Positions 1 through 14,000 of a stretch of 64,000 bases of DNA are shown piece by piece. The DNA lies in contig NC_087069.1 of the NCBI RefSeq assembly GCF_963678635.1, forward strand, positions 41,842,831-41,906,830, given 5' to 3'. Positions within the stretch are counted from its first letter, which is position 1, and each line of letters begins with the position of its first letter. A program made the position numbers and the translations under genes. The DNA comes from Symsagittifera roscoffensis. Lineage: Eukaryota; Xenacoelomorpha; Acoela; Convolutidae. The notes under the pieces were generated by a model. It was not told the DNA's origin. It saw nothing but the letters and a program-made list of their open reading frames with translations, and searched no databases.

Positions 1-3000
1 GGTCACAACGATAGCAGAGGGGAGGTTCAACGTGATAATTCCTGCCCCGAATAGAGTGGTAGACCCAGACAATTACTACCCGTCCCGATCTGAGCTTCCC
101 GCCGTTTGGGCTGACATTTCCAATGCCATACAGGGACTCAAAAATTGTAGCACAACTCGGTTGGTGCTAGATGAGGTTCTGGGGTTGGAGCTGTCCAACT
201 TTGCCAGATTGTTGAAGTTAAGACCAGGGGTACATGACGATCATCTGTTAGTACAACAGGTGGCTGATGATCTCTGGTTCAGACAGATGGATCATGCCGA
301 GAACGAGCAGGGCAGGACAGTCAGGGTAGAAGATCTCATGGCAATGGCTTTGCGCACGAAGCCACACAACAACGTATGGTTGTACTTGTCAACAAGGCTG
401 TGCACCTTGGGTGAGGACGCGTTCGAGCATGCGCCGGCTGTGATAAAAGAGTTACACGTGTATCTGAAGAACTTGTTTTATGCCCGGGAGTTAGCTGGGG
501 GCATGATGTTGAAATTGATGCAGGACGTAAACACGATGTCACTGGACAAGTGCCAAGCTGACGTGCTAGCCACGAGGGCACAGTATGAACGATCGGATGC
601 CATCTTGGGTGGAATGGGAGTGGGATGGACGCGCTATCCTAGGGCATCCCGGAACCTGATTGCGAGTTTCGTCAAGGACATCAGGAAGTTGTCGATTGGC
701 CTGATATTAGCCCTATACGTGACATTTGGTCATGAAAATTTCGTGAAGGGACCGGCGAATCTCTTCACCCAAGCGTTGGCAGATTTGAGATTGGATGGAC
801 TCCTGACCCTGATTGCCATGACCTACGGTCGACTGGGTGATTTGCTGGTGCTGTTGCGTTACCCTGAACAACTTCAGGGACCAAGTCGTGAGTTCAATGC
901 ACAGTTGGAGACCACCTCGCTCAGGAAGATGAAAGACTGGAGAACTCTCCTGCTCCAATATCTCTTGCAACAGAACAGAAGCGTCACGGGAGAAGATAAG
1001 GTGGCGACGGATGCGGGTGAATTTAAGCAGTATTGTGGCATGCCCTTGCTGACAGACTTGGCTGTCATGATGCGGATCGACCCGTTGGCTCTGATTCACG
1101 GACTGCGGGAATTCGTCACGGTGGTGTATGGACCGGTGATGTCTTTCGCGTTCCCGGACGTGCAAGTCAAGGCATACAGGAATTCTGTGTTGTATGTCAA
1201 CCTGGTCTCAGTTGTGGACTGTTCCGTGCTGAATTGGGTAGAGCAGAGGGAGCTGAGAGGGCTGGCCAGCGACGATAGGCTGTTCGGAAGAATAGCTGAG
1301 CCAGGTTGGGTGTTGATGGATTTCAACAACCACTTCAAGTGCCGAATGGGCCGTGAGAACCTTTCTCACATCCAGTTTAACCCGAAGCTTTGGAATTTGA
1401 GACCAGTAGTGAAGGATACAGGAGCGGCTATGGGAGTACCACTCTTACCAGAGGCCTATGCACATGCGAAGGAGAACCAGCAAGCGTGGCTTTCTGGGTC
1501 CAGGCCGCTGCCGGACCAATGCCCTCGATATCCACCGATAAGGAGGATGTTGTTGGGAGCCACATCTCCCATCATTGCCCCTCGCATCAGAGCAGCTCGT
1601 GATGCGGAGAAGAGAATGCTGAAGTGGAGTGAAGGGATGGAGCTGCGCTTCATCAGCTGGAATGTAGCAGCCGCGCACACGTTTGACTTCTCAATTCCTG
1701 ATGCTTGGAGTAGGAAAAAGATCACGGCACTACCTTCCAGGAGACCAGAGGTCTCGGCTGAAATGTGGAACGAAGTGTATACTCCCACGGATGATTTATC
1801 AAGACTGAAGTGGTCAGGAGAAGCGATAGTAGTGATGCTGGAAGTGGCAAGGGAGAGCAGAGGAGGCTCATACATAACGATAGAGGACCTGGCACCACAT
1901 GGCGAAGAGTCCGTAGAATTCCTGGTGAACGATGAATTGTTTTATCACGCAGGAGACATGACCGTACCGGCTCGGCCGGACTCGGGCATAGACACACGAC
2001 AAGGCCCTTCAGGGCCCAAGCCGAAACCTGATGCAGGTGATGATGAATTGATGGATCAGGACGATAACGATAACGACATCGAGGGAAAGACGGGAAAACC
2101 GGGTGAGACGGATCTAGGAGCGCTGGAGAGAGACTTGCTAGAATACCGGTTCAGTGAAGACGACGATGGGGAAGTCGATGAGAGTCTATTGCTAATGACG
2201 CCATGAGTCACCGAGGAGGAGAAAAATCGAGGAATCAATGAGGGTATCCTTCCTGAGTACGCTACCGGAAGAGGAATGGGAGAGATTTCAAAGTGAATTA
2301 GAAGGCAAGACAGGGGCAACCTGGAGCCGAGTGAACTTCATGGAAAAGTCATGGGACGTGATACGACGATATGGGACGCAGTCCATAATGAGGGTGGGAT
2401 TGAACCAACCCATCATGCGTGAGGTCCTGGAGAAAATAGTGAACTCCATGGAGTCGGATGTTCTGACCGAGTCAGTAACAGAAGACAGTGCCGATGATCA
2501 GCAAGTCGCAAAGAAGACGAGCCAGGAAGGGGCTGAAGCGACTAAAAGGGAAGACAGGAAGTCGAGCCGTGAACCCGAGAGTGGTGAAGTCGAAAGCCAT
2601 CGCAGTGGTGGCCTCTTTAACGAGCGCAGGTCGTTCAGGCGAGAGCGGGCAAGGAGATGGTGCAACACTGACAGGGGGAGAAAAAGAGAATCTGATACCC
2701 CCCATGCTCTTGGCAGGTCTGACCACGACAGCCGTGAGATCAAAGAAAACAGCACGAACCCTGGCAGACACTAAATTAGAGATGGAGATCATCAGTCAAT
2801 GTGGATCTGGAGGACTTGAAGATTACAGGCCCTCGCGGACCAACATGGCCAAGTTGAGACTGGAAGGACAACTCGACGTGGTCGAGTACAGTCGAGTCAC
2901 TGTGCCGGAATCGGTCCACATGGGAGATCCAGCAGGGGGTTATGTGGAGATGTTGAAAGCGAGAAACTCCGCGAGAGGGCACCTGATGGCTTGGAGCGAG

Positions 3001-5693
3001 AAGCGAGCCATGCAGGAATATCTGAAAGAGCTTACGGAGAATTCAAACTTAAATCGGAAAGAATACGGTACGGTAATGTCCTCTGAAATGAACGAAATCG
3101 GATTAGAAAAACTACTAGAAATTTCTTGGAGGGCGGCCCTCCAGAGATACTTCGACGAGACGATGCATGCACCTGCAACGGTGGCAGCGTACCTGGCTCA
3201 TCCTTGCATGAGAACCGGTCTGCAAGTACGGTTGGCTTGGTGCTTGATGGGCATCAAGAAGGCGGAATATGAAGCCAGTAATGATTCGAAATCACGGGAA
3301 CAGGAGCTGGAGTTGATGGAAGCTCTGCGAGCGTTGATTTCAAAAGACGATTCTGCGATAGCATGGGCTAAGCGTAAGGATGCCCTTTGCTTTGTCAGGT
3401 TCGTGGTGGATCGTATCCCCACTCCTGTTTTAGGAGAATGTATAAAGATCATTCGGCAAAAGGGAGTTGATTGCGATAGGAACTATATCAGGATATGCCG
3501 TTGACTGTACCAAATAAGGAGTCGAATGACATGGAGAGCTATCGCAAGTTGGAAGAAGTGAGAAGATATTCCAACAAAGAATTGAAAGTGAACCGGGAGT
3601 TGATTGAAGCAGTCAAGGGACAAAAAGACTTTGCAACACTAGGAAAACTGAAGTCGTTCCAATATGTGTCTGTCATACCGGGGATGGCGTATAATCCCTT
3701 CGTGAATGAAGAAGCCAGGGAAGCGTACTTCGACTATGAGCAAGTCATAGTACTCAATTTCTGGGTTGAACGTATTAAAGAAACTGGAATGCTGATGGTG
3801 GAACAACCCAAGCTGGGAATTATCTTGGAAGAACGAGTGGTCGAACCCTCGGTTCCCGAGCTAAAGGGGCAAGTGAGTTTTGATTGTGGTTCTTGGGACG
3901 GTCCCTTGAAAACCAGTCTAGTAACGATGTGGGAACTCATGAAGCCTTCTTGGTGTCCTCATCCTAACGCCGGTTTAATCTAGGACATGACGGCGGATAT
4001 CACGTTAGACCTGGATGGTGACGCGAGTCTACATGATCTGGCCATGATACACCATCTGCTGGCCATGAGGTTGACGAAGCGGAAGAGCAACCCATCCACG
4101 GAGCTGTCCGAGGAAGGTCCATCGAGCAATTGGTTGAAGCAAGGCACATGCTTGGCTCAACATAGTGGGATGGAAGGACATGTTTGCAACTTGGGACACT
4201 GCCTGATTACGCTGAGCGAGCAGCATAGACAACTGACACGATTGTACGGAAGATTGAGCATGTCGGATAAGAGTGGAATGGAGTTAGTCGCGGATTGTCA
4301 TGGGGTGACGGATGTAAACTTGATCACAGCCTTGGGATTTTGTAGCATGACGAGTTCGATAGAATCGCTTGAGCGCCTGGAGCGTGCCCATGAGCTAGTG
4401 ACGTCCCTCAGCGTGGAAGTATTCCCTGGAGCATTGCAGACAGAGCAGATGATCGGAGGCTGGCGCGAAGCTCTGGAAAACGAAATGAATCTGAAGGATA
4501 GTGAAGCATATCATAAACCTACTGGTTCAAAATATCTGGTGGGTTCAAGCTCCGCACCATATTGCAGTAGTAGGTATCCTACATACATGGTGGTGATGGA
4601 TGCGAGGACACAGCAGGTGCTGATTGACCAACTTTTCTCTGTGCCAAAGTGCGTGAGGTTGGCCAGAATGTCAGAGAGGTCATATGATTTGTTGGCAAAG
4701 ATCTTTCGGGCAGTCCCGAAGAGATCTGAAGGCGAGTTGCAAGATGTAGTGGGTGAAGAGTTTCTGAGATTGAACGAAGGTAATGTGAGTGAGTTCCAGA
4801 AGCAGAAAGCGAGTGGAGCGTTACCCACTGAATTCCCCACCATAGAAGAGAAAGACGACTTACACAGAATTCTGATGGAGGTGGAACCGTTGCTGGGAGC
4901 CTCAGGGTATCGGACTCGAAGGAACATAGTGAGGACCCATGGGGAGTATCCTTGCCACTGCTTGGCGCAGACGTTGTGGTACCCCAAACGCGGGAATCTG
5001 ATGCTAGTATGGGACGTGGAGGAGTTGTTCTCTACGGAGTTGCCCGATCAGAATCAACAGGTGTCAATCGTGGTGGTTAGTGCCATGCTGGCAGTGAGAT
5101 GGTTGGAGGCTAACGCGGACACAAGTGAACAGGAGACGGCCGTGCCGACTCCTGAGCAGCTGAGCAACGTGAAGATGAGTCGTGAGTTGGATCTTTTCAG
5201 AACCACCTGCAAGGTTCTGAGAATACCCAAAGCCATTGAAAGAATATGGTCAAGGCAAAGATTGATGCCTTGGTTCCGTGCAGTGATGACATCATGGATG
5301 TATGAACGCGCGAAGCGTCATATGTCGAGGAACACGGAATCCTATCAATCTTTCCAGCTAGATAAAGGACCGGGAGCCTATAAGAGAGCATTCCTGACGC
5401 ACAGAAACGCGGTCACCAAGGCGGTGAAGCGAGTAGCTGGAGCGCCTTGTGTAACTGAAGATGAAAAGAAAGAGGTCTTAAGAGCTGACCTAGAAAGAAA
5501 TGTGAGCCTATGTCTTCACAACAGCTTTTGCAGGAACCGGGAGCAAAAGGTGAATGTGGACTTGTTACCTTGTTGCAAACCGAGGCTGTTGGAACAGGAG
5601 AGTTGGGGCACGGCCCGCAACTCCATGGACATGCTGGAGAAAGTCCTAGAAGACAGCGAAGCTGAAGATCAGGATGGAGAAGCGATGGAATGA
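1..5693 (+). pseudogene. Element C ORF2, 3' part, broken (homologue of the 2959-aa ORF2 of element B)
   Basis: The translation matches, in order, roughly residues 960-2959 of the intact ORF2 at 31509-40388. Shared blocks include the AWADIS-type segment near nt 100, the LLALY region near nt 700, a Cys block near nt 4145-4205, a PCHCL/WYP block near nt 4950-4985 and the NVSLCLHNSFC block near nt 5500. The open frame is cut by frame changes near 2206-2238, 2490-2770 and 3490, and by an in-frame TAG at 3981-3983. The reading pieces are about 1-2206, 2238-2774, 2488-3504, 3495-3983 and 3987-5693. It begins upstream of the window. In the second SGNH-like segment the equivalent of the DxxH histidine is Asn here, so that site is not kept. 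Function of the region is unknown. Clearly non-functional as one protein. Confidence 0.82.
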
Positions 5694-6096
5694 AGATTAT
5701 GAACGAAGAGAACAAGTGAAGACGTGAGCAAAGAAGAGAAGAAAAGGAGAAAAAACTTGATTGTCTTTGTGTGTTAAAACTTGAACCAATCAACCAAGTT
5801 TTGATTATTGAACTTGTTAAACTTTTTGTTTTGATTTAGTTTGGTCAAACCAAACTTTGAAAATTGTTACAATTGTTAAAATTGTTGAAAGAAAATTTTA
5901 GTTATACTATTTATGTATATATATAGAACGTAGGTGAGTATATTTACCTATTTAAACATGATTGAAGTTTTTAACTTGTGTAAGACACAATTTCACGGTG
6001 TGGCGACATGGAGTTTGAGTAAACTCGCTCGAGAAGGGTGAGTGACTCAATAACTTTCCTAGCCACAGAGTTTCTTAGTTTTAATATTGAAAGGAC
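5694..6096 (+). other. Element C 3' noncoding region, first part
   Basis: AT-rich 403 bp between the ORF2 stop and the insertion point of element A. It corresponds in position to 40389-40818 of element B. No ORF or RNA gene is seen. Confidence 0.6.
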
Positions 6097-7015
6097 TGTA
6101 ACATTCGCCCGGAAGATACATATCGACGGAAGACAAAACTAAGTCTTAAGACGACTGGCTAACGTCTAAACAGAGCTTTACATGCTTTTCACCGTCTCTA
6201 CCAAGCCAGTACTTTTCGGTGGTCTTTCTAACATCGGGTCGACAAAAACGTTACTGCTTTCGGCTTCGGTCAAAACACTCAAATTAACTAGATTACATGC
6301 AGAAATAGTGAGCTCATGGCTGGGTCTCAGTATCCCCAGACCACGAGGTCACTCCTAAAAACAGGGCTACTACTTATTATATTACTATTGTTTTTGTTCA
6401 GTAGATAAAAATCATCATCTCCATCGAAGATGGATCAACCCTTTCCCCCAACTCCTAGCTTCTCATCCTTATCAAAATGAATCTAGATGTTAATTAAATT
6501 CAAGTCAGGACATGACAGGAAGCTAAAAGTTTATGTAACAGGATAAAAGTTTCAATTCCTTTACCCCTCCGGATTGACAAATCTGCTGGATCAAGCTGGT
6601 TAATCCTGATTTCTTCTTAATCCGGAAGGCCGTCCTTCACCCTTCACCGTTGTTCGCAACGGCCTTGCAACTATTGTAGCGGCACAATAGTTGCAACTCG
6701 GAGTGTTCTCTGTTACTCTGTAACTCGTTGTCGTTTTCCAATCTCGATTTCGTAGTTGTTGTTAGCGCAGCTAATGTTGTTCTGTTTTTCTTTCTTGTTT
6801 TAGCCAAAATGGCCGTTTCTGACGTTTCTCAGAAATATGACATCATAATTCGAATTTTTGAAATTTTAAAATACCAGAATATTCCAGCCCTCACCGTCTG
6901 GCCAATCGTTCCAATAACGTTCTTAGTTCTTAATAATCACCAATCCGGAAGGCTCGCTGCTAAAAATTCGAATTCTGCAGAGATTGCATTTTTCACATTC
7001 TGGTCGAATGTCACA
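6097..7015 (-). repeat. Element A 3' LTR
   Basis: 919 bp, matching 16596-17512 with about ten differences that I noticed. It starts TGTAACATTCG and ends CGAATGTCACA on the plus strand, an imperfect terminal inverted repeat of the TG...CA type. On the minus strand it is preceded by the polypurine tract at 7016-7027. It contains the conserved stem-loop at 6307-6353. Confidence 0.92.
6307..6353 (-). promoter_or_regulatory. Conserved LTR stem-loop (element A 3' LTR)
   Basis: Outer arms AGTGACCTCGTGG and CCATGAGCTCACT (element sense) pair over 13 positions with one C-C mismatch and one G-U. They enclose an inner hairpin CTGGG/CCCAG. Related structures with different bases occur in the other LTRs; see findings. 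Confidence 0.55.
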
Positions 7016-7027
7016 TACTCCCCGGAC
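7016..7027 (-). other. Element A 3' polypurine tract
   Basis: On the minus strand GTCCGGGGAGTA lies directly before the 3' LTR. The same 12 bases precede the 3' LTRs of elements B (40807-40818) and C (17812-17823). Confidence 0.65.
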
Positions 7028-7831
7028 AGTCCGGTCAATGTCCTCATTGAATCACGCAATATTCGTAAAATGGTCAGTGTCATCGAACAGAATTTACAAA
7101 ATGCACGAAATTACTTTTATCCACGTCACATCGACTCACTGCAGAATATAAATGGCATCATACTACATCACTATAGCCTTCAAATTCTCTCATTAATCTG
7201 CACATTGAGGCTATGACTTAAGATAAAACATATTTTCTGACTTCCAATGTCAATGTCCCGATTAAAACTTTTTCTCTTAGATTTAAAAGGTGTTGGCTTG
7301 CAGGACAGTCCTGCCAACCAACAAGCTAAAATTATCCTACTACGCTTTTCCCTTCGGAAATCTTGCTTGTTATTGTCCTGAATATTAAAACTAAGAAAAT
7401 CTGTGGTTAGAAAGAACAATGAAACAATCTCCCTCTTCGAGAGATTACTCAAGCCTTCCATGTCACCACAAAGTGATCAGTTCTCCTAGCTGATTAAAAA
7501 CAGTCATGCAGGCTGGAATATTTAAATATACTCCTTCACTTAAACCTTCCTAAATAAATAGTAAGTGAGTGTCTCTAAAGCCACTTCAACTAAAATTAAA
7601 ATGCAAATCTATAAATGCAACAATTTCAAAACTCAACTTAATGTTTCAGTTTTCAATTACAACTTGGTTGCTTGGTTTCTCACTTGAGTTTTTCACACAC
7701 ATAAACAATTCTGAGTTTTAACTTTTCTTCATCACTCCTTTGTTTTCTTCTTTTTTCGTCGTTTAGAAGTTCTAAAACTTCTAAATTCTTCTAATTCCAT
7801 CTCTTTTTTCATCTTTTCTTTCGGTCATCCG
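7028..7831 (-). other. Element A 3' noncoding region
   Basis: About 800 bp of AT-rich sequence between the end of the ORF2 remnant and the polypurine tract. Small open frames here have no counterpart in B or C. No RNA gene is seen. Confidence 0.6.
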
Positions 7832-9451
7832 TCAATGTTCCATTTCTTCCTCCTGTGATACTGACTCTGCACTCTCAGTTTCCGTATCTTGTAACACGTC
7901 GTTAGCTATCCTGACGCTGCTGGAAGCCGTCCTCCAACACTTCTGCTCTTCCACCCTCTGTTTACAACAAGGTAGGGGATCCACGTTAGATTCTCTGTTC
8001 CTGCAGAAGCTGTTGTGGAGACACAACGTCACGTTTCTCTCCAAATCTTCTTTCAGCATCTCTGCCTTCTCCTTTCCACTACGCTCACTCGTCCTGGAAA
8101 TTCTTTTCACAGCGGTGGTCACTGCATTCCGATGAGTCACGAGAGCTCGCTTGAAAGCTCCTGCTCCAATGTCCAGCTGATATTCACTGTACACCCTGCC
8201 ATGCTTCGACATATGCTTTTTCGCATACTCGTACAACCATGCAGTCATGTTAGCTCTGAACCATGGCATCAATCGTTTTCTTGCCCATATCTTCTTCACT
8301 TCCATCGGAATGTTTAGAACTTTGCACATTGTCTCAAAAAGATCTAAATCTTTTAGACAATCTAATTTCCGCAACTGTTCTCTCGTCGGTGCCTCCTGTC
8401 TGTTATTTTCTCTCACGCCATCGTATCGCCATCATAACTCCCACTATCACTATCGTTACGGGCTGTGGTAAACCCATGGAGAGCAGCTCTCCAGAGTCCC
8501 AGATCAACATCAGATAACTACGCTTGGGATACCACCAGGTCTGCAGCAAGCAGTGGCAAGGAAACTCGTCATGCGTCAACATGATGCTCCTCCAATTACG
8601 TTTTCCCGAAGCTTCCAGCAATGGTTCCACTTCCATCATCACTCGGTGGACTTCATCATTCTCATCTACTGCCTTGTAATCTGTGACAGTTGATCCTCTC
8701 TGTTTCTGTCTCTCAAAGTCACTGAAGTTCCCACTCACATATCCCATGAACTTCTTTCCTAGTATTGACTCCAATTCTTCTTTGGTTCTCTCTGGAACTG
8801 CTGAGAACATCTTACATAGTAACTCGTAAGACTTTTCAGACATTCTCGCCAATCTCAAACACTTCGGCACTGAGAAGGCTTGATCCACGATCGTTCTTGT
8901 ACTCTTCACGTCCACAGCCACGAAATGTACAGGGTATCTGCTCTTGCACATTGGAGCCAACGTTGAACCCACCAAATATCGTGCTCCTGGTGGTCTACAA
9001 TAAGTCTCGCTGTGTCTGATGTTCATTTCTGTCTCGATTGCTTCCCTCCATTTTCCTATGTATTTCTGCTCAGTCTGCAGAACTCCTGGGAATACTTCTA
9101 CACTGATGGCTGTGACCACCTCATGTTTCTGTTCCAGATTCAATAGTGACTCAAAGAACCAAACATGTTGTAGAATCCTAGTGCAGTCACTAGATTCACA
9201 TCGGTTCCTCCATGGCAATCTGCTATCAGTTCCGTTTCTGTTCTAGCTTTCATCACTACATTTCCAAACAATACCGTCAATTGCTTGTGTTGTTTCTCCA
9301 GGGTCTTCACACAGTCCAAACCTCCACAAACGTGACCCTCCAGTCGACAGACTTCCGCCAGACAGCTACCAGGTTTGACCCAGTCTTCTGGTCCCCAGCC
9401 AGGCAACTCCACTTTATCTTCTCCGTTGCTCTTAGAGGCTGTTATCATCAC
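7832..9451 (-). pseudogene. Element A ORF2, C-terminal part, broken
   Basis: Three overlapping reading pieces (9140-9451, 8403-9218, 7832-8416, minus strand) align in order with the last ~560 residues of the 2959-aa ORF2 of element B. They contain its Cys block (SCL...EGHVC...C), the VTALSVE.FPGVLQ segment, the PCHCL...WYP segment, the FSVPKC.RLARMS segment and the NVTLCLHNSFC segment. Two frame changes separate the pieces. It follows the N-terminal part (9480-10643) directly, so the middle ~2000 codons of ORF2 are deleted. Function of the domain is unknown. The match to both B and C shows that it is the best-conserved part of ORF2. Confidence 0.8.
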
Positions 9452-9479
9452 ATTATATATGATGTTGAGGTCACGCAGG

Positions 9480-10643
9480 TTACAGTCTGCATTCAGTTCC
9501 CTCTGTACGTCTTGTGTCGCCCGTGAAATTATATTTCAATTGATTATTCTTCTGCACGTCTATTATGCGAGACACTTTCTTCGCTGGCATCTTTCGTACT
9601 TTCCTCTCTGGGATTCTCGAGCTCCCCATGAGTGGTGTCACGTTACTTATCCCTTGTCTGATCACGGTCTGGGAGAGTTGTACTCTGCCCGTATCGTCAA
9701 TCGTTCCATAGGGTGCAGTCACCCCGGAACCTGGCGCATTCTTGTTAGCGACCAGTCGTCCAGCTGTCTCTATCAGTTTCCTCACTGTCTGTTCTACGAC
9801 GGGGTCACCCAAGGTGTCACTAGGATCCGGGATCATTACTCGATTTGTCTCTACTGGAGGTCATGTCTCCGTTGTTTGACTCATTTCTCGAGGCGTCAAG
9901 AGCTCCATCGGGGACTGCCCACGAGGAATATCCCTTGCAGGTATCACTTTCTCCACGGCCGTTGTCAACGCCATCTGCTCCGATCGCTCTTTGTATTCCT
10001 GCCTTAAGCGCTCAATCTCTTGACCCTGCTTTTTGTTGCAGTCTTCAAACAACTTTCTCCACATGTCCCGATCTTCCTCCATCTGGAGCATGCTTCTGGT
10101 CATCTCGTCCAGCTCCTTCTTCGTACTTTTCAGCTCATCGTTCATCTCGTCCAGATCTTGCATGGTTTGGTTCGTCTGAACTTCCTGTCCTACTTTCGCC
10201 CTTTTTGGTGGCACAGCTGCTCCCAGTGGTGAACCAGACGAGGTCGCCTCGCTGTTCATCTCCCGATGCATTCTCGTCAGCCCAGGTTTGGGGTTGGAGG
10301 GCATTGGCATCTCACCTGGTTGGTAAGTCCTAGAACTTCCCAATCCAGGCTCATTCGCCAAGTCACTCCCTGAGAGAGCCCCGTTTCTCCACCTCATCAC
10401 TCTCATGTTCGGGCGGTCTAGTACTCCTCTTTCTCCATATGCTGCCATCAACAGGACTTCCGTGGGGCGGTCCCCACGGTTGTCGTGCCCCAAGATGTTG
10501 ATCAGGGCGGTCAGCAACATGACTACCTCTGGGTCCTCCAGAGCGAAGTCTCGATCGATCAGCCGACGATAGATCGCATCTATCATCGGTCCTACATATG
10601 CCTCTGCCAGGTCCATCAATTCATCCAAGTTGAAGTTGTCCAT
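9480..10643 (-). pseudogene. Element A ORF2, N-terminal part, with in-frame stop
   Basis: Starts with ATG at 10643 and aligns with the N-terminus of element B ORF2 (shared YRRL, TE.LL/TEAVL, NPGL/EPGL and GE.P.P motifs over the first ~110 residues). A Glu/Lys/Arg-rich coiled-coil segment follows at about residues 150-230. A single in-frame TGA at 9861-9863 separates 9861-10643 from the same-frame continuation 9480-9836. After that the frame breaks and the sequence jumps to the C-terminal region. A KRAK-type basic cluster near residue 147 could be a nuclear-localisation signal, but this is weak. Remnant of a structural or accessory protein of unknown role. Confidence 0.75.
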
Positions 10644-11051
10644 TCTATTCTTTCAAGTTTGATTTGATTCGATTCGATATTTGACTCAAGTGAGTTATTA
10701 AATGATCAATCAGGATCTAGAAAAGAAGTCACAAATATCACACTTGTCTGTTTCACCTTAACATATATCGTTAAAATTTGCTTAAAAACAGTTCAGATAA
10801 AAAGATATTTATCCTAAAATTTATTAAAATCAATTGGTTTCTAAAGTTTTGGAATTCGAACTAAGATTGGACAGTCCAAACTTTGGATCTATTCCCAAGA
10901 TCGTCATTTAGTTGTTCATGGTCACTAACCCCTACTTACCCATGATCTTAATAACCTAACACATAACATAACATAACATAACATAACATAACACACATAT
11001 CACATATTACATACAACTTAGTCTTTGGCCTAACACTCTCTCGCACATCAC
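10644..11051 (-). other. Element A spacer between ORF1 and ORF2
   Basis: 408 bp on the minus strand between the ORF1 stop and the ORF2 start. It contains an (ACATA)n microsatellite at about 10963-10993. The minus strand also has an acceptor-like TTTTCTAG at about 10732-10739, placed like the TTTTCAG ahead of ORF2 in element B. No gene. Confidence 0.5.
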
Positions 11052-14000
11052 TCAGCCTATACTTAAGTAATATTTCTTATGTAGATATACTTGTATGTTC
11101 GTATCAGAGAATATCACGTGTACAAGCGCGTACAATTCCCGAGGATGCAGTCTTCCTCTGTTTGGATCGTACACTGGAAGCGAGAGCTCCTTCACGTCAA
11201 TTTCGACAAGGAAGTCCCTCAGCCTCGTCAAAGACAAGACTAGGTTCTCTGGGTCCACGTGCTGCTTCTCCGTCGCCCTCGTTACCAAGAAGCACAAGTA
11301 TTTTCCCGGTATCTGCGACGCCGCCGGAGGTAAGGCTGCCACGCCCCCTATCCCTGGTCTTTGCTTCCAAAGGAATTCCACGTTTTTGTATTCTCTCTTA
11401 AAATCTGCCGCTAACGCTGTCCTAAAACTCATGTCTGCTGTGATTGCTATCGCACATGTTCTATTTGTGAGTATGAAATCACTGTCTGTTAGTATTATGT
11501 TACTTGAATATTCATTTGGTAAGTTAAAATATGACTCAACTACCCTGCCTATGTCAGGTTTCTTAGGCTCTTCGCCTGTTTCTGCTTCTAAGTCTCCTGT
11601 TTCTCTTGCTATTCTTAATTTTTTTATTATCAAGTTTTCAGTGTGGGTAAGTCCTACCCCCACTCCCCGGACAAAAAGATCCATCGACGTCCCCGTCGAT
11701 CGCATACCGGGTATCAAGTCAAGGTTAGAAGCTGGGATGAGTAGTCGTCCTTCCTGGGCAGCCCAGGAAGGATCATCTCGTTCGGTCTTGATGTATTTCA
11801 TGCTTTCACGATCTACGTCTTGAATTGTGACGCTGGTCTCCTCTGGATCCGAGGTCGTTTCATTCAGCCACTCTAAGACACGCAGGTTCGTCAAGTCTTG
11901 TTCATATGACTGCTGTTGCTCGTCGTCGAATTCTACCTCGATTTTTGACCAGTCGTCAACCCACTCATCGTCGTGATCATCGACTATGTCAATGTCTTGT
12001 GACACAGTTATTTCCTCTAGACCCACTACTTCCTCCATTAGCTTCTTTAGATCTATCCTATCCACTACAAAGTCGTCACCGTAAGGATTATATTTCTTTC
12101 TTGGTCTCATCCCGTCCTTCTGACGAGTCTGTATGGTGAACGGAAGATCCGGTTCCAAGTTCTTGGGAACCTCTATCTGTTCGGGATCCTGCCAATCTTC
12201 CTCTGCGTAGGGTAAGGTTTCATCGTTCGCTTCGATCTGTTCGTTTGGATCCAGGTCCAGCGGTGTATCCGTACCTTCCTCTACGACTTCGTTTCCATCG
12301 TTCTTCTCCCTGGTGCCTTTTTCATTGACCTCACAAGCAGGATCCATCGTTAGATAATCCCCTTCTTCCATGTCTGCAGGTATACACCAGTCTTCTGTCG
12401 ATGGATTGTGTGGCTTTATATTCTCGTAGTGGGCGGCTCGGCCAGTACTCAGTCTATAAAAGCGTCCCTCCTGATGCACCTCTGTAATCATGAAGGGTCC
12501 CCTCCATTTTTTAGGAGCTTTTTTGTCCCTTTCGGTGGTATAACGTTCTGGAATACCCATACGTAGTCTCCCACCGAGTAAGCCTTTGCACCAGCTGCTT
12601 TCTTGTCGAATCTTTTCCTCTGCCTTGCCTGTGCCTGCTGAGTGTTTCGTCTACACAAATCGTTCAGCTCCTGTTGGCGTCTGATCACATCCCTCACGTA
12701 GACCTGTGGGGACGTTTTCTTTCCCTCATATTCTGGGTAGAAGAAGGTTAAGGGTAAAGACTTTTCGTGTCCAGTTAGCATCATGTGTGGACTGACTCCA
12801 GTGGTGGAGTGTTGCGTGCTGTTATATACTCCCATCACCTGTGGAAGGTATCTGTCCCAATTGGTCATGTACCTGGAACAATATACTCTCAGCATCGACA
12901 CTAACGTCCTGTTCTGTCTTTCCACTAAGCCATTCGTCTGAGGGTGGTATGTCGTGGAGTGAGCCTGAGCGACCTGTGAGCGTCTCATAAGCTCTTTCGT
13001 AAGCTCTCCAACGAAAGCTGTTCCAGTATCCGATTGAAACGTCATCGGACAACCATGTCTTGCATTCCACGTATTGATCAGGTGGTCGCATGTCTCTTCC
13101 GCCGAGGCAGTTATGCAGGGCACGGCCTCTGCATACTTCGTGAAATGATCTATCATGACCAGCACCTGATTATAACCATTGTCTGTCATGCATATCTTTT
13201 GGTGATCTATTTGCACCACCTCGTTGAATTCAGACGACTCGATCGATTGTAAAGGAAATCGCAACTTCCTTGGATCCTTGACCTGTTGGCATGACAGACA
13301 TGCTGTTACCCATTTCTCGCATGCCTTTTTCATCCCAGGCCACTCAAAGCGCTTCAGGATCCTCTGATATACTTTGTCGATCCCCTGATGGCCCATCTGA
13401 TCATGTGACCTGAATAATAGTTCTGTCTGATAGAGTTGCGGTAACACTATCGCGTTATACTTGTATAGGAATCTGTCTTCCTCTCTTCTTTTGCAAGCCA
13501 CGATCCCGTCCTTGTTCAAATATAACCTCCCTTCCTTCTGCATGAAGTATTGTCTCAGGATGCGATAACTATCCTCCTCGAGGTCCCCTTTATCCGGAGA
13601 ACCATTCTCGATCCACCTTTTCAGGTTGCTTGTCATGTGATCATTTCTCTGCGCTCTTAGAAGGTCCGAGAGTCTGTATCTCGCCTTCAAGTATGTCTTC
13701 CTGACCCTCATCTGACTATTCAGCTCGTTGGGCTGATGTGTGTCTTCTTCCATCCTAACGCACCAAATCTTCGCCAACGGTTGTGTTTCTTGTTCAAACG
13801 GCTGAAGATCAGTCCTGACTACCTCTTTCTGCGGCAACAGGCTTATCGAACGTTTCGATACCGCTATCGTTTCTAAGTCATCCGCTGCGTTATCAAAGAC
13901 TCTTTCGCTTGGTATTAGGTAGCGATCACTGTCAGGATCCTGGTACACCTCTCTGTCCAGGTCCCTTGCCCGAGTTTCCACTAGTAGCGTGTGTATCGCT